Shown: positions 30,485 through 40,372, counted from the stretch's first letter. The stretch: 64,000 nucleotides of DNA from Porticoccaceae bacterium LTM1 (GCA_030252795.1 CP127080.1:2807501-2871500); one strand, 5' to 3'. Translations and numbers: made by a program. Notes: generated by a model from the sequence alone, not told the origin.

Positions 30485-32074
30485 ATGACCGACCAACTGA
30501 CCACCGTGAAGCGCGCCCTTATCAGCGTATCCGACAAAACCGGAATTGTAGAATTTGCCCAGGCGCTGAGCGCACAAGGGGTAGAAATTCTCTCCACTGG
30601 CGGCACTTTCCGCCTGCTGACTGAAAATGGCGTAGCTGCTATCGAAGTGTCCGACTACACCGGCTTCCCGGAGATGATGGACGGTCGCGTAAAAACCCTG
30701 CACCCGAAAGTACATGGTGGCATCCTTGGTCGTCGCGGCAAAGACGATGCGGTAATGGCCGAGCACGGCATTCAGGCCATCGACATGGTCGTGGTCAACC
30801 TCTATCCGTTTAAAGCGACCGTTGCTGACCCCAACTGCGACCTGCCAACCGCTATCGAAAACATCGATATCGGCGGCCCGACCATGGTTCGTTCTGCCGC
30901 CAAAAACCACAAAGACGTAGCAATTGTGGTTAACGCCAGCGACTACGACTCAGTACTGGCAGAGATGACCGCAAACAACGGCGCGCTGAGCTACGAAACC
31001 CGCTACGACCTGATGGTTAAAGCGTTCGAGCACACTGCCATGTACGACGGCATGATCGCCAACCACTTTGGCGCTCGCAGTCCTCTTGAAAGCGGGTCAA
31101 TCGAGAAGCGCGACTTCCCGAACACTTACAACGCCCAGTACATTAAGGCGCAGGAAATGCGTTACGGCGAGAACCCACACCAAAAAGCGGCGTTCTACAA
31201 AGAAGCCGAGCCGGCGGAAGCCTCCGTTTCCACCGCCACCCAGCTGCAGGGCAAAGAGCTGTCATTCAACAACGTGGCCGACACCGACGCTGCACTGGAA
31301 ACCGTCAAGCTGTTTGAAGAGCCAGCTTGTGTAATCGTCAAGCACGCCAATCCTTGTGGCGTTGCTGTTGCTACCGACATCCAGACTGCCTACGAGCTGG
31401 CCTTTGCCACCGATCCCGAGTCTGCGTTTGGTGGCATTATCGCCTTCAACCGCGAACTGGATGCCGAAACCGCTGCAGTCATCGTTGAGAAGCAGTTTGT
31501 GGAAGTAATCATTGCTCCGTCTGTGGCCGATGCTGCAGTGGAAGTGGTTGCTGCCAAAAAGAACGTTCGCCTGCTGGCCTGTGGCGAATGGGGCAGCGAG
31601 CGCCCGGTTAGCTATGACTACAAGCGCGTAAACGGCGGCCTGCTGATTCAGGAAAAAGACAACGGCATGGTCAACAAAGAAGACCTGAAAGTGGTTACCA
31701 AAAAGGTACCTACCGAAGACGAAATGAACGACCTGCTGTTCGCCTGGAAAGTCGCCAAAATGGTTAAATCCAACGCCATCATCTATGGCAAAAACGGCCA
31801 GACCGTTGGTGTCGGCGCTGGTCAGATGAGCCGCGTTAACTCCGCCCGCATCGCCGCCATCAAGGCCGAGCACGCCGGCCTGGAAGTAAAGGGCGCGGTC
31901 ATGGCCTCTGACGCTTTCTTCCCGTTCCGCGATGGCATCGACAATGCTGCCAAGGTTGGCATCAGTGCGGTGATTCAGCCGGGAGGTTCAATGCGCGATG
32001 ACGAAGTGATTGCTGCGGCGGATGAGCATGGCATGGCTATGGTATTCACCGGAATGCGTCACTTCCGCCACTGA
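30485..32074 (+). CDS. purH: Bifunctional AICAR transformylase / IMP cyclohydrolase
   Basis: It catalyses the last two steps of IMP synthesis. The N-terminal cyclohydrolase domain ([43 protein letters not shown]) and the C-terminal transformylase domain ([37 protein letters not shown]) are intact at 529 residues. AGGA precedes the ATG. purD would normally come next; here it is 4.1 kb further on. Confidence 0.98.
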   Translation: MTDQLTTVKRALISVSDKTGIVEFAQALSAQGVEILSTGGTFRLLTENGVAAIEVSDYTGFPEMMDGRVKTLHPKVHGGILGRRGKDDAVMAEHGIQAIDMVVVNLYPFKATVADPNCDLPTAIENIDIGGPTMVRSAAKNHKDVAIVVNASDYDSVLAEMTANNGALSYETRYDLMVKAFEHTAMYDGMIANHFGARSPLESGSIEKRDFPNTYNAQYIKAQEMRYGENPHQKAAFYKEAEPAEASVSTATQLQGKELSFNNVADTDAALETVKLFEEPACVIVKHANPCGVAVATDIQTAYELAFATDPESAFGGIIAFNRELDAETAAVIVEKQFVEVIIAPSVADAAVEVVAAKKNVRLLACGEWGSERPVSYDYKRVNGGLLIQEKDNGMVNKEDLKVVTKKVPTEDEMNDLLFAWKVAKMVKSNAIIYGKNGQTVGVGAGQMSRVNSARIAAIKAEHAGLEVKGAVMASDAFFPFRDGIDNAAKVGISAVIQPGGSMRDDEVIAAADEHGMAMVFTGMRHFRH

Positions 32075-32230
32075 GGATGAATCTTTTGCACGGATACCGC
32101 GTTGCTGTTTATTGCTGCGATGCTCACCTACTACAGTAGGCTCCGGTTGACTCGCGATGCTCGGTCCTACGGACCGCCTGCGGCGCCCAAATCGCAGATT
32201 TGTCTCACAACGAACGCGCCTTACCAGGGC

Positions 32231-32297
32231 ACAAAATCTACTGCCTCAGTAGATTTTGTGATTTCTTGAAAAGCCGAACTTTTGTTCGGCTTTTTTA
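32231..32297 (+). terminator. Double hairpin and intrinsic terminator after purH
   Basis: The first stem is ACAAAATCTACT / AGTAGATTTTGT (12 pairs, 32231-32259). The second, AAGCCGAAC / GTTCGGCTT (32271-32292), runs into TTTT and is a standard terminator. The stretch 32075-32230 shows no gene; the leader of the next gene occupies the remainder to 32530. Confidence 0.88.
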
Positions 32298-32530
32298 ATT
32301 GTGCGGGGCTCTACCTCAGCACAATAGCAAACACCCGGAAAGTAAAAGCCCCGATCTAAAGCTTGGGTTTGCGGATTTTTTGCCAAGCCTCTTAGAATTA
32401 TTTACTTGCGCCCCCTCTCCACCAACCCTTTAAGGAAACATCCGTCTCTTGTTTGTCATAAATCTGTCATTTATGATTCATGAGCCAGTAGTTAAGGCAA
32501 ATATACTAATAAATTAAAGGATGGATTCAG

Positions 32531-33121
32531 ATGAAAAAACTACTCACTACAACTATCGCCGCTGCCGCCTTTGGACTGTGCGCCAACACCATGGCCGAAG
32601 GTATTAACTTTGATTATCTCGATATTGGATACGTAGATACCGAATATGACATCAAAGTCGATGGCCTCGGCTCAGCTGATATGGATACTGATGGTTTTGC
32701 TTTAGACTTCAGCAAGATGATTGGCAGCAACATGTACTTCACCGCCAATTACGCCGACCAGTCCGATGACATGACTGAAAGCCGTTTCGGCCTGGGCTAT
32801 GTGATGGCAAGAGACGACAAGGCTGCTGCTTATGTACGTGCCGAGTATGTAAAAACCGACATCTTCAGCAATGAAGAAGGCTATAACGCCGGCTTTGGTT
32901 ACCGCTCAAAAACCGACGGCATTTTTGAGTACGGCATCGAAATCGATTACACCGACATCAACGTTCTATCCGGAGTGGGCTTTGAACCATATGCCCAATT
33001 CAACTTTGACAATGGCATGAGCCTGAGAGGCAGCTATGACTACTCAGACCTTGATGGCAGCGGATTTGAGATGAAAACCAAGTCTTTCCAGGTAAGCCTG
33101 CGGCTGAACTTCAATAAATAA
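32531..33121 (+). CDS. Small outer-membrane beta-barrel protein
   Basis: The 196-residue precursor has a signal peptide (MKKLLTTTIAAAAFGLCANT, cleavage after AMA). The remainder is about eight alternating aromatic strands (INFDYLDIGYVDTEY, MYFTANYADQSDD, RFGLGYVMARDDKAAAYVRA, FQVSLRLNFNK) with acidic turns. The C-terminal strand is typical of outer-membrane proteins. The fold suggests an OmpA/OmpX-like or YfaZ-like barrel; the role is unknown. AAAGGATGG lies before the start. It has its own terminator and interrupts the usual purH-purD neighbourhood. Confidence 0.8.
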   Translation: MKKLLTTTIAAAAFGLCANTMAEGINFDYLDIGYVDTEYDIKVDGLGSADMDTDGFALDFSKMIGSNMYFTANYADQSDDMTESRFGLGYVMARDDKAAAYVRAEYVKTDIFSNEEGYNAGFGYRSKTDGIFEYGIEIDYTDINVLSGVGFEPYAQFNFDNGMSLRGSYDYSDLDGSGFEMKTKSFQVSLRLNFNK

Positions 33122-33134
33122 GATCAAATCGACC

Positions 33135-33163
33135 AAAAAGCCGGATTGAAGTCCGGCTTTTTC
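33135..33163 (+). terminator. Intrinsic terminator after the barrel protein gene
   Basis: AAAAAGCCGGA and TCCGGCTTTTT form an 11-pair stem with a 6-base loop and a built-in T-run. Confidence 0.9.
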
Positions 33164-33279
33164 ATATCTACAAACCCCTGTTGCTATTTTTCAACACCGA
33201 TCAAACCTATAGGCCTTCGACACCAAAAGATACAGTTCACCCCCAGGATTCCTTCATGTCACCAACGACATCTCATTCC

Positions 33280-33372
33280 ATGAATCTGCTGGTCACCGAA
33301 AGAGGTAGCCGCGAACACGCCCTGACGCTGTCGAACCCTACTGCTTCTAACCCTTTCGATAAAATCCCGTAA
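33280..33372 (+). pseudogene. purD-like 5' fragment
   Basis: Starting with an ATG at 33280, the encoded MNLLVTERGSREHALTL lines up with the PurD N-terminus MNVLVIGSGGREHALAW at 36218. By hand alignment 37 of 51 bases agree, including a 12-base identical run GAACACGCCCTG. The match fades after codon 17 and a stop follows at 33370. It lies at the left edge of the TonB receptor gene, just where purD would be expected after purH, so it looks like a remnant of an insertion or duplication. Confidence 0.6.
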
Positions 33373-33546
33373 AGAATTTTTGACACCTTGACATACCTTG
33401 CCAGCAAACCCAGGCATTGACCACCCTCGACAAAATCTTTATATGTAAAGTTAATTTTATTCCAACAAAATCATAATAAAACCAATTGCAGGGAATGAAA
33501 TTCCATAAATACACCATAAAATGAGTCAAATAGTTAGGGGTAATAG

Positions 33547-36066
33547 ATGAAAGTAAATTCCAAGTTCTACAAACATCCACTCGCAGCAACCATCTTTGCA
33601 CTTACCAGTTCAGCAACATTAACAACTATTCCTGCCCACGCCTCCGAAGAGATCATTGAAGAAGTTCTCTCCATCGGTACACGAGTAGCCGGCCGCACCG
33701 CCACCGAATCGGCAGTGCCGGTAGATGTAATCAACGAATCCGAACTCACCAAGAACGGCTTTACCGAACTGGGCCAGTCACTTCAGGTTTCCGCACCCTC
33801 TTTCAACTTTTCCCGAACCCAGGTTTCCGACGGCTCTGACCTGTTCCGCCCAGCCACTCTGCGTGGCCTGCAACCCGACCAGACCCTGGTACTGGTCAAT
33901 GGCAAGCGCCGCCACACCCAGGCCATTTTTGCACTTTCCGGAACGGTTGGTGAAGGTGCCGCCGGCACCGATATGAACGCCATCCCGCTGTCAGCCCTTC
34001 GTGGTGTTGAGGTCCTGCGCGACGGCGCAGCAGCACAGTATGGTTCCGACGCCATCGCAGGGGTGATTAACCTGAATCTGAAAGAGACCGTCGACGAGAC
34101 CACCTCCTACTTACAGTGGGGCCAGACCAAAGAGGGTGATGGCGACACGCTGTCACTGGGCATCAACTCCGGTTTCGAACTGGGCGATGATGGCGGCTTT
34201 ATCAATTTGACATTTGAATATCGCGACGGCGATCGCACCAATCGCGCCCAGCGAGACATCGGCGGCTCCTCCACCATCGCCCCTGGAGAGCTTTCCGACG
34301 ATGTGCGCTGGCACATGGGAGATGCCGATACCGAATTTACCACCGTTTTCTACAACGCCATGCTGCCACTGGCTGGCGGCGAGCTCTACTCATTCGGCGG
34401 ACTCTCCAACCGCACCGCCCTGGGCTCAGGATTCTATCGCGACTTCAATCGCGTCGAGCGCAATGTTCCCCAGGTTTATCCAGACGGCTTTTTGCCCAAC
34501 ATCGACAACGAGGCCGACGACAGCTCTATTGCGGTGGGTTTTCGCACCGATCTCAGCAACGACTGGCGCATGGATACATCATTGACCTACGGCCAGAACG
34601 AGTACGCCTTTACCTCACGCAACACCATCAACAGCTCTATTGCCGCCGAGTACCTGTTCAATAACCCGGGCGCCAGCGATGCTGAAATCGCCGCCAACGC
34701 CGGACCCACTTCCGGGTTTTCAGGCGGATTTGAATTTGACCAGCTCACCTTCAACCTGGACTTCTCCGGCCACATCGACACCGGGTCAGATGAGCTACTG
34801 TATGTATCCTATGGTGCTGAGCTTCGTGAAGAGTCCTACAAAATTATTTCCGGCGACCTGGCGTCCTACTCATGCGGAAGCAGCGACAGCGGCGTATTCC
34901 CTTCTGTGATCGATGGTACAACCCCTGCCGACTGTGGCTTCCAGGCTTACCCAGGCCTGCGCCCAGAGGCGGCCACCAGCGCTGACCGAAGCAGCTATGC
35001 TCTCTATCTGGACCTCGAGAAAAATTTCACCGACAAATGGCTGGCCGGTGCCGCCCTGCGTTTCGAGGATTACGAAGAAGCTGGTAATGAGTTATCCGGA
35101 AAACTGTCTTCGCGTTATGACTTTAGCGAGACCTTCGCCCTTCGCGGCGCCCTGTCGACCGGATTCCGCGCTCCCTCTTTGCAGCAAAGTGCTTACACCG
35201 CCTTTACCACCAACATCGGCTCCGACGGCAGCCTGGCCCAGTCTTTTACCGCATCATCTGGCTCCGAACTGCCTTCTGCGCTTGGGGTGACCAACCTGAA
35301 GCTCGAGACTTCTGAGAGTGCCAGCTTCGGTATGGTTTGGAGCCCACTCGACAGCATCACGGTAACTCTCGATGCCTATAAGGTTGAGATTCAGGATCGC
35401 ATCACTCTTGGCGGATTCCTGTCAGCCGATGACCTGGCGTTCAACCCGGCAGCATTGGCTGCACTGGAAGCAACCGGAGTGGCGCAGGCCAACTTCTTCT
35501 CCAACGCCGTGGACACCACCACTGAAGGAGTGGACTTGATCATCACCCACAACACCGAGTTTGCCGAAGGCAACCTGAACATCACCTTTGCGGGCAATAT
35601 CAACGAAACCACCGTGGATAAAATCAATGCACCTGTTGGCATCGATCCCAATGTCGCGTTCAGCCCATTGTCCGAGTCTTTCCTGACTAACGGACAGCCC
35701 CAGGAGCGCAGCACACTGACTTTTGACTGGTCTCGTGACAAGCTGAGCGCATTGGTTCGGTTCAACTACTTCGGTGAAACCGAAGTCGACTACTTTGGCC
35801 AAAACCACATCCCCATCCCGGAGACCCAACCAACAAGCGTGGTTGAATCCGCCGTACTCGTCGACCTCAACCTCTCTTACGATGTCACCGAAAAAGTCAC
35901 GCTTTCTTTTGGCGCAAACAACCTGTTCGACAAAACACCGGACGAACTGGCTGCCAACGAAGTGCTGGATATCATCACCAACAACGCCGCCCAATACCCT
36001 TTGCGGGCTCTCCCCTACGGGTTTAACGGCGCATCTTACTACCTGAAAATGAGCGCCCGATTCTAA
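33547..36066 (+). CDS. Large TonB-dependent outer-membrane receptor
   Basis: The 839-residue precursor has a signal peptide ending in AHAS (about residue 33). A TonB-box-like EEVLSIGTRV is followed by the plug (FTELGQSLQVSAPSFNFSR, RPATLRGLQPDQTLVLVNGKRRH, VEVLRDGAAAQYGSDAIAGVIN) and the barrel, ending SYYLKMSARF. LRGLQPDQTLVLVNGKRRH-type plugs are common in receptors of marine gammaproteobacteria with unknown ligands. It sits alone between a purD-like fragment and purD, with its own terminator, so it looks like a cargo gene. Confidence 0.9.
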   Translation: MKVNSKFYKHPLAATIFALTSSATLTTIPAHASEEIIEEVLSIGTRVAGRTATESAVPVDVINESELTKNGFTELGQSLQVSAPSFNFSRTQVSDGSDLFRPATLRGLQPDQTLVLVNGKRRHTQAIFALSGTVGEGAAGTDMNAIPLSALRGVEVLRDGAAAQYGSDAIAGVINLNLKETVDETTSYLQWGQTKEGDGDTLSLGINSGFELGDDGGFINLTFEYRDGDRTNRAQRDIGGSSTIAPGELSDDVRWHMGDADTEFTTVFYNAMLPLAGGELYSFGGLSNRTALGSGFYRDFNRVERNVPQVYPDGFLPNIDNEADDSSIAVGFRTDLSNDWRMDTSLTYGQNEYAFTSRNTINSSIAAEYLFNNPGASDAEIAANAGPTSGFSGGFEFDQLTFNLDFSGHIDTGSDELLYVSYGAELREESYKIISGDLASYSCGSSDSGVFPSVIDGTTPADCGFQAYPGLRPEAATSADRSSYALYLDLEKNFTDKWLAGAALRFEDYEEAGNELSGKLSSRYDFSETFALRGALSTGFRAPSLQQSAYTAFTTNIGSDGSLAQSFTASSGSELPSALGVTNLKLETSESASFGMVWSPLDSITVTLDAYKVEIQDRITLGGFLSADDLAFNPAALAALEATGVAQANFFSNAVDTTTEGVDLIITHNTEFAEGNLNITFAGNINETTVDKINAPVGIDPNVAFSPLSESFLTNGQPQERSTLTFDWSRDKLSALVRFNYFGETEVDYFGQNHIPIPETQPTSVVESAVLVDLNLSYDVTEKVTLSFGANNLFDKTPDELAANEVLDIITNNAAQYPLRALPYGFNGASYYLKMSARF

Positions 36067-36079
36067 CGGCGCCCCTCCA

Positions 36080-36109
36080 AGGAGGACCTCATATGAGGTC
36101 CTCCTCTTT
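36080..36109 (+). terminator. Hairpin after the TonB receptor gene
   Basis: AGGAGGACCTCAT and ATGAGGTCCTCCT form a perfect 26-base palindrome, followed by CTTT. It probably ends the receptor transcript before purD. The T-run is weak. Confidence 0.7.
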
Positions 36110-36217
36110 GGAAATCCTGAGTGATCAACACATCCTGTCGCAACCCCGCTAGAGACCACTGGCCCAAACAGGTACAATTCGCCCTCTTTTTCAGCCTATC
36201 AACTTCTAGTGAGCTCA

Positions 36218-37507
36218 ATGAACGTACTTGTTATCGGCAGCGGTGGCCGTGAACACGCCCTGGCGTGGAAAGCCGCACAATCAGCAGACGTAGAAACCGT
36301 TTTTGTTGCCCCAGGTAACGCCGGCACCGCGCTGGAAGCCAAGCTGGAAAATGTCGCTATCGACGTGATGAACTTTTCCGCGCTGGCACAGTTTGCCAAG
36401 GACAATGCTGTCGAGCTGACAATCGTCGGCCCGGAAGCACCTCTGGTTGAGGGTATTGTCGACTTCTTTAGCGGCCAGGGCCTGCGCTGCTTTGGCCCAA
36501 GCAAGGGTGCAGCACAGCTTGAAGGCTCCAAGGCTTTCACCAAAGACTTTTTGGCTCGCCACAATATTCCCACCGCCGGTTATGGCAACTTTACCGATGT
36601 CGACGAGGCCATCGCCTATCTGCACAAAATGGGCGCCCCCATTGTAGTGAAAGCCGACGGCCTCGCTGCCGGCAAAGGCGTTATCGTTGCAGAGACCATG
36701 GAGCAGGCTGAAGAAGCTGTACGCGATATGCTCTCCGGCAACGCTTTTGGCGACGCCGGCTGCCGAGTGGTAATTGAGGAATTCCTGGAAGGCGAAGAAG
36801 CCAGCTTTATCGTACTGGTAGATGGTGAGCACGTTTTGCCGATGGCCACCAGCCAGGACCACAAACGCGCCTACGATGGCGACCAGGGACCAAACACCGG
36901 CGGCATGGGTGCCTATTCACCCGCACCGGTAGTTACCCCGGAAATCGATGCCCGCGTTATGGAACAGGTCATCATGCCCACCGTTCGCGGCATGGCAGCC
37001 GAAGGCAACTCTTACACCGGTTTCCTCTACGCCGGCCTGATGATTAACCCGGAAGGCCAACCAAAAGTAATCGAATACAACTGCCGTTTTGGTGATCCCG
37101 AAACCCAGCCGATCATGATGCGCCTTCAATCCGATCTGGTAGATCTTTGCCAGGCCGCAATAGATGGCAAGCTGAATGAAAAGACCACCGACTGGGATCA
37201 GCGCGCCGCCGTAGGTGTTGTCCTGGCCGCAGGAGGTTACCCTGGCAGCTACACCAAAGGTGATGCTATCTCCGGCCTGCCGACTACCTATTCTGAAGAC
37301 GCCAAAGTCTTTCACGCCGGTACGGCAATGAACGGTGATGATGTGGTCACCAGCGGCGGCCGCGTACTCTGTGCCACTGCTCTCGGAAACAGTGTTTCAG
37401 AGGCCCAGGCCAAGGCTTACGAGCTGGTTAAACAGATTAATTGGAATGGTGTTGAGTACCGCACCGACATCGCCTACAGAGCGATTGCTCGGGAGCAACA
37501 AGGCTAA
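36218..37507 (+). CDS. purD: Phosphoribosylamine-glycine ligase
   Basis: This ATP-grasp enzyme makes glycinamide ribonucleotide in purine synthesis. The 429 residues include MNVLVIGSGGREHALAWKAA, VGPEAPLVEGIVDFF, VKADGLAAGKGVIVAE, QDHKRAYDGDQGPNTGGMGAYSP and YNCRFGDPETQPIMMRL. A GTG nine bases upstream (36209) is in frame, but the ATG at 36218 matches the family's usual N-terminus. It belongs with purH, from which it is separated by two outer-membrane protein genes. Confidence 0.97.
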   Translation: MNVLVIGSGGREHALAWKAAQSADVETVFVAPGNAGTALEAKLENVAIDVMNFSALAQFAKDNAVELTIVGPEAPLVEGIVDFFSGQGLRCFGPSKGAAQLEGSKAFTKDFLARHNIPTAGYGNFTDVDEAIAYLHKMGAPIVVKADGLAAGKGVIVAETMEQAEEAVRDMLSGNAFGDAGCRVVIEEFLEGEEASFIVLVDGEHVLPMATSQDHKRAYDGDQGPNTGGMGAYSPAPVVTPEIDARVMEQVIMPTVRGMAAEGNSYTGFLYAGLMINPEGQPKVIEYNCRFGDPETQPIMMRLQSDLVDLCQAAIDGKLNEKTTDWDQRAAVGVVLAAGGYPGSYTKGDAISGLPTTYSEDAKVFHAGTAMNGDDVVTSGGRVLCATALGNSVSEAQAKAYELVKQINWNGVEYRTDIAYRAIAREQQG

Positions 37508-37530
37508 TTCAAGTAAAAACTGAAAATCAA

Positions 37531-37563
37531 AAAAGCGGACTCAGTATGAGCCCGCTTTTTTTA
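37531..37563 (+). terminator. Intrinsic terminator after purD
   Basis: AAAAGCGGACTCA and TGAGCCCGCTTTT pair with one mismatch around a 3-base loop, followed by TTTT. Confidence 0.88.
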
Positions 37564-37652
37564 TGCCTTATTTATTCCCCAAGGCCTAGTCACCTATTTT
37601 CGTCCAGAAGAATCAGAGAACGAAACAAACGAGATATACCAGGGAAATAAAA

Positions 37653-37738
37653 AAGGCGGACTACTCAAAACTAATGGGGGGTAGTTTGCCAGTTGATCCC
37701 GCGCCCTCCTGGCGCGGGAAACAAAAGTAGCCCACCTT
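37653..37738. other. Structured three-stem element of unknown kind
   Basis: The outer arms AAGGCGGACTACT (37653-37665) and AGTAGCCCACCTT (37726-37738) are inverted copies with two G-T-type mismatches. Inside are two hairpins: AAACTA / TAGTTT around a G-rich loop (37668-37687), and a perfect TCCCGCGCC / GGCGCGGGA (37697-37719). Nested stems closed by an outer stem suggest a folded RNA or a palindromic DNA element. I recognise no known riboswitch or RNA family. Confidence 0.5.
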
Positions 37739-37745
37739 AAAGGGG

Positions 37746-37779
37746 TTCCTGAGCGAATCACTTAAGATTCGCTCAGGAA
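37746..37779. terminator. Perfect 14-base inverted repeat after the EF-hand gene
   Basis: TTCCTGAGCGAATC and GATTCGCTCAGGAA flank a 6-base loop. It lies just downstream of the minus-strand EF-hand gene and probably ends its transcript, although the following T-run is short. Confidence 0.6.
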
Positions 37780-37799
37780 ATCAATTACCTAAAAGATGA

Positions 37800-38060
37800 T
37801 TAACCCAACAGGCCGTTGGCATCTTCTTTGGCCAGCTTGGCAAATTCTTCAGCAGTCAGTTTGCCGTCAGAATCCACGTCCAGCTTTTTGAATACTTCTT
37901 CAGTCAGGCCTTTGTCAGTGGCTTCTTGCATTTCCACAGTGCCGTTCTGGTCTTTGTCCAATGCCTTGAATACCATGTCGTGAGCATTTTCTTTGGTTTC
38001 ACCAGCGCTAACGGTGGCAGACAGGGCAAATACGGACAGGGCTGCGATCAGTGATTTCAT
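37800..38060 (-). CDS. Small periplasmic EF-hand calcium-binding protein
   Basis: The 86-residue precursor has a signal peptide (cleavage near VSA-GE, residue 19) and two canonical EF-hand loops, DKDQNGTVEMQE (35-46) and DVDSDGKLTAEE (61-72). All metal-ligand positions are filled by Asp, Asn, Thr or Glu. It should bind two calcium ions in the periplasm; the target is unknown. AGGAG precedes the start. It stands alone, with strong hairpins downstream. Confidence 0.88.
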   Translation of the reverse strand: MKSLIAALSVFALSATVSAGETKENAHDMVFKALDKDQNGTVEMQEATDKGLTEEVFKKLDVDSDGKLTAEEFAKLAKEDANGLLG

Positions 38061-38346
38061 CTTTAACTCCTAAATTTCATTTATTAAATAGATTTTGTGA
38101 TAAGTCGAAACTCATATCCAATAGAGCAAACACTGTGCCAAAAATGAAATTCCCAACAAAATCAATACGTTAAACCTAAAACTGTATCTCACCACAAAAT
38201 CCATATGTTGCAGAAAAGCAACACATTTAAACCTGAAAAATAAAATTCAAATAATTTCAATAAGTTAGCGTGTTTCAAAAGTGCAACACAGTTTTGCACG
38301 TAAAAATGTCCTAACCTCAGTTGGCATCTACTCTCGTGAAAACATC

Positions 38347-39852
38347 ATGCTGAATGCCCTGCTGAAACGCTTCACTCTTACCCAGCTCTGGATCGTCGCC
38401 ACATCGCTATCCGTGCTGCCACTGCTGGGGGCACTGTCCTATGCCGCCTATGCGCTTCGTCAGCAAACTATTGACCAACGCGCGTTGATGGAAACTCTGG
38501 ATAACCTCAACACCCTGGAAGCGGAAATCTCTGAAGAGGTGACCGATATGGTGCGTCTGGCACGGCAGTTCCTGTTGCTGGGTGAGGAGAGTTTTCTTGA
38601 GCTGTATCGCCAAAAACAGAATGGCATCGCCTATAACAGCCAGCGACTGCTGGAAACACTGACAACCACTGCCACTAAGCAGTCCCCGGCACCCACCGAA
38701 CAGATCAAAGAGCTAGTACCCACTCTGATCGAGAACGCCAATTCCCTGGAAGAGCAGCTCTCCCAAGTCCCCCAGCAAGATCAAGCCGTCGCCAGACTGA
38801 TAAGCCAGATGCGCCTTCAGAGCAATCAACTGGCCAGCGGACTGGACGACTATGTGCGCACCTCGGTCAAAACAGGCGAAGAACACTTTTCACAGGTTGC
38901 GGACCGTCTTCTACTGATATGTACCCTCACATTGCCGATTGCTTTACTGCTTGTTGTGCTTAGCACCCTTATGGCATCGCGGCCGATTCGCCGCCTGAAT
39001 CGCGCCATCAACCAGCTTGGTCTGCAGAAATGGGACACCCCCATCGCTATTGTTGGGCCAGCAGATTTACAGGCACTAGGTAAAAATCTTGAGTGGATGA
39101 GACAACAGATTTGTGCAGCCGATATGCAAAAGCGCGCCTTTATCCAGCACGTCACCCACGAACTGAAAACTCCACTCGCGGCCATTATCGAGGCGGGGAA
39201 TCTGCTGCATGACGAGACCATAGCCCCGCTCCACAAAGGGCAAAAACCGGTTTTGGAAATTCAACTGCACAGCGCTCGCAATCTGCAGGCGTTGATTCAG
39301 CAACTGCTCAACTACAACTCGGTTTCCCACGGATTGATTCCCAATTACCAACCTCTGGATATTGCCGAGCTCTGTCAGCGAATCTGCCAAAACCTCACCG
39401 CCACTGGCAGCAAAAAAGTGACCTGGGACATCGAAGGCCAACCCCGCCTGGTGCAATGCGATGCTTTGGCGATGGAGATGATTCTCAGCAACTTACTCAG
39501 CAACGCCTACCACTACATTGGTGACAGCGGCGAAATTTCCGTGCACTGGCAAATGGATCACACCAGCTGGCAATTGACCGTCAGCGATAATGGACCCGGC
39601 ATCGACAGCAATGAGTTGCCTCTGATTTTCAAGCCGTTTTACAAAGGCTCCGCTGGACGTCGAGACAGCATTCCGCGCAGCGGTATTGGCCTCGCTATTG
39701 TCAAAGCCTGTATCGAAAACCTCAACGCACGCATTTTTGTCTCGTCCACATCGGGCGAAGGCACCACTTTCACCATGACTTTTCCTCGAGACTCCCGGCA
39801 ACTCGACACTGACAGTGAGAATTCACAGCATGCAACAGCCCAAAATTCGTAA
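38347..39852 (+). CDS. glrK: Sensor histidine kinase (GlrK/QseE-like)
   Basis: The protein has 501 residues with two membrane helices (about 18-40 and 205-225) bracketing a helical periplasmic domain. A HAMP-like segment (ASRPIRRLNRAINQL) is followed by the H-box FIQHVTHELKTPLAAI and an ATPase with SNLLSNAYHY, DNGPGID and SGIGLAIVKA. The next genes are a small lipoprotein and a sigma-54 response regulator, the order seen for glrK-qseG-glrR in enterobacteria, hence the name. I start at the ATG at 38347; a GTG at 38281 is in frame but adds residues before the first helix with no support. Confidence 0.85.
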   Translation: MLNALLKRFTLTQLWIVATSLSVLPLLGALSYAAYALRQQTIDQRALMETLDNLNTLEAEISEEVTDMVRLARQFLLLGEESFLELYRQKQNGIAYNSQRLLETLTTTATKQSPAPTEQIKELVPTLIENANSLEEQLSQVPQQDQAVARLISQMRLQSNQLASGLDDYVRTSVKTGEEHFSQVADRLLLICTLTLPIALLLVVLSTLMASRPIRRLNRAINQLGLQKWDTPIAIVGPADLQALGKNLEWMRQQICAADMQKRAFIQHVTHELKTPLAAIIEAGNLLHDETIAPLHKGQKPVLEIQLHSARNLQALIQQLLNYNSVSHGLIPNYQPLDIAELCQRICQNLTATGSKKVTWDIEGQPRLVQCDALAMEMILSNLLSNAYHYIGDSGEISVHWQMDHTSWQLTVSDNGPGIDSNELPLIFKPFYKGSAGRRDSIPRSGIGLAIVKACIENLNARIFVSSTSGEGTTFTMTFPRDSRQLDTDSENSQHATAQNS

Positions 39853-40372
39853 TCATTTCATTGCCAGGTTAGCGATTTTCTCGCTGGCTACACTGCTCCT
39901 GAGTGGTTGCCAGTACTTTCCATTTACTGTGAAAGAGGCTGAACCCACACAATCGACTATCGACAATCAGCGCATTGTCGACCTGCTGATGAGCCGCGAG
40001 CTACTCTGCGCACTTCCTGAAATTCAGCGCTCGGAGCTAATTCGCCAGCACCAGAACAACGCCAACCGCGACCAACTGTTTGAGCGACTGTTACTGGCTA
40101 CCTGTGAACCCGACAAGACTCCGGGTGTTTTGAGCAACGCACTGATTCAATTGCACGCCAGTGGCGATTTAACGGAAGCCGAACGGGCTTTTCTGGGACT
40201 GATAGCCGCCCAATCGCGCACCTACAACCACCTCTTTGATAATTATCAGGCAGTGAAACAGGAGCTGGAAAAAACCATTCGCGGTATTCAACAAATCGAA
40301 TCGGACATGGGCCAACTGGACAAACCAACCGAAAATGAGAAGCACGATTCGGAGGAAAAGGATGAACAGTAA
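39830..40372 (+). CDS. QseG-like lipoprotein between the kinase and regulator genes
   Basis: The precursor has about 180 residues with lipobox LLLSGC, followed by a mature helical domain (QRIVDLLMSRELLCALPEIQ) and a coiled-coil C-terminus (QAVKQELEKTIRGIQQIESD) ending in charged residues. In E. coli QseG is an outer-membrane lipoprotein that activates the adjacent kinase, and position plus features fit that role. The ATG at 39830 overlaps the kinase gene end, and its own 3' end overlaps the regulator start by 11 bases, so all three are coupled. Confidence 0.75.
   Translation: MQQPKIRNHFIARLAIFSLATLLLSGCQYFPFTVKEAEPTQSTIDNQRIVDLLMSRELLCALPEIQRSELIRQHQNNANRDQLFERLLLATCEPDKTPGVLSNALIQLHASGDLTEAERAFLGLIAAQSRTYNHLFDNYQAVKQELEKTIRGIQQIESDMGQLDKPTENEKHDSEEKDEQ

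Noticed and set aside
32075-32230. Search for a tRNA or small RNA gene after purH
   Set aside because: No cloverleaf or T-loop GTTCGA signature was found; only hairpins and a terminator are seen.
33181-33372. A 63-codon frame upstream of the TonB receptor
   Set aside because: Only its second half is meaningful, as a purD-like remnant; I see no sign that it is a functional gene.
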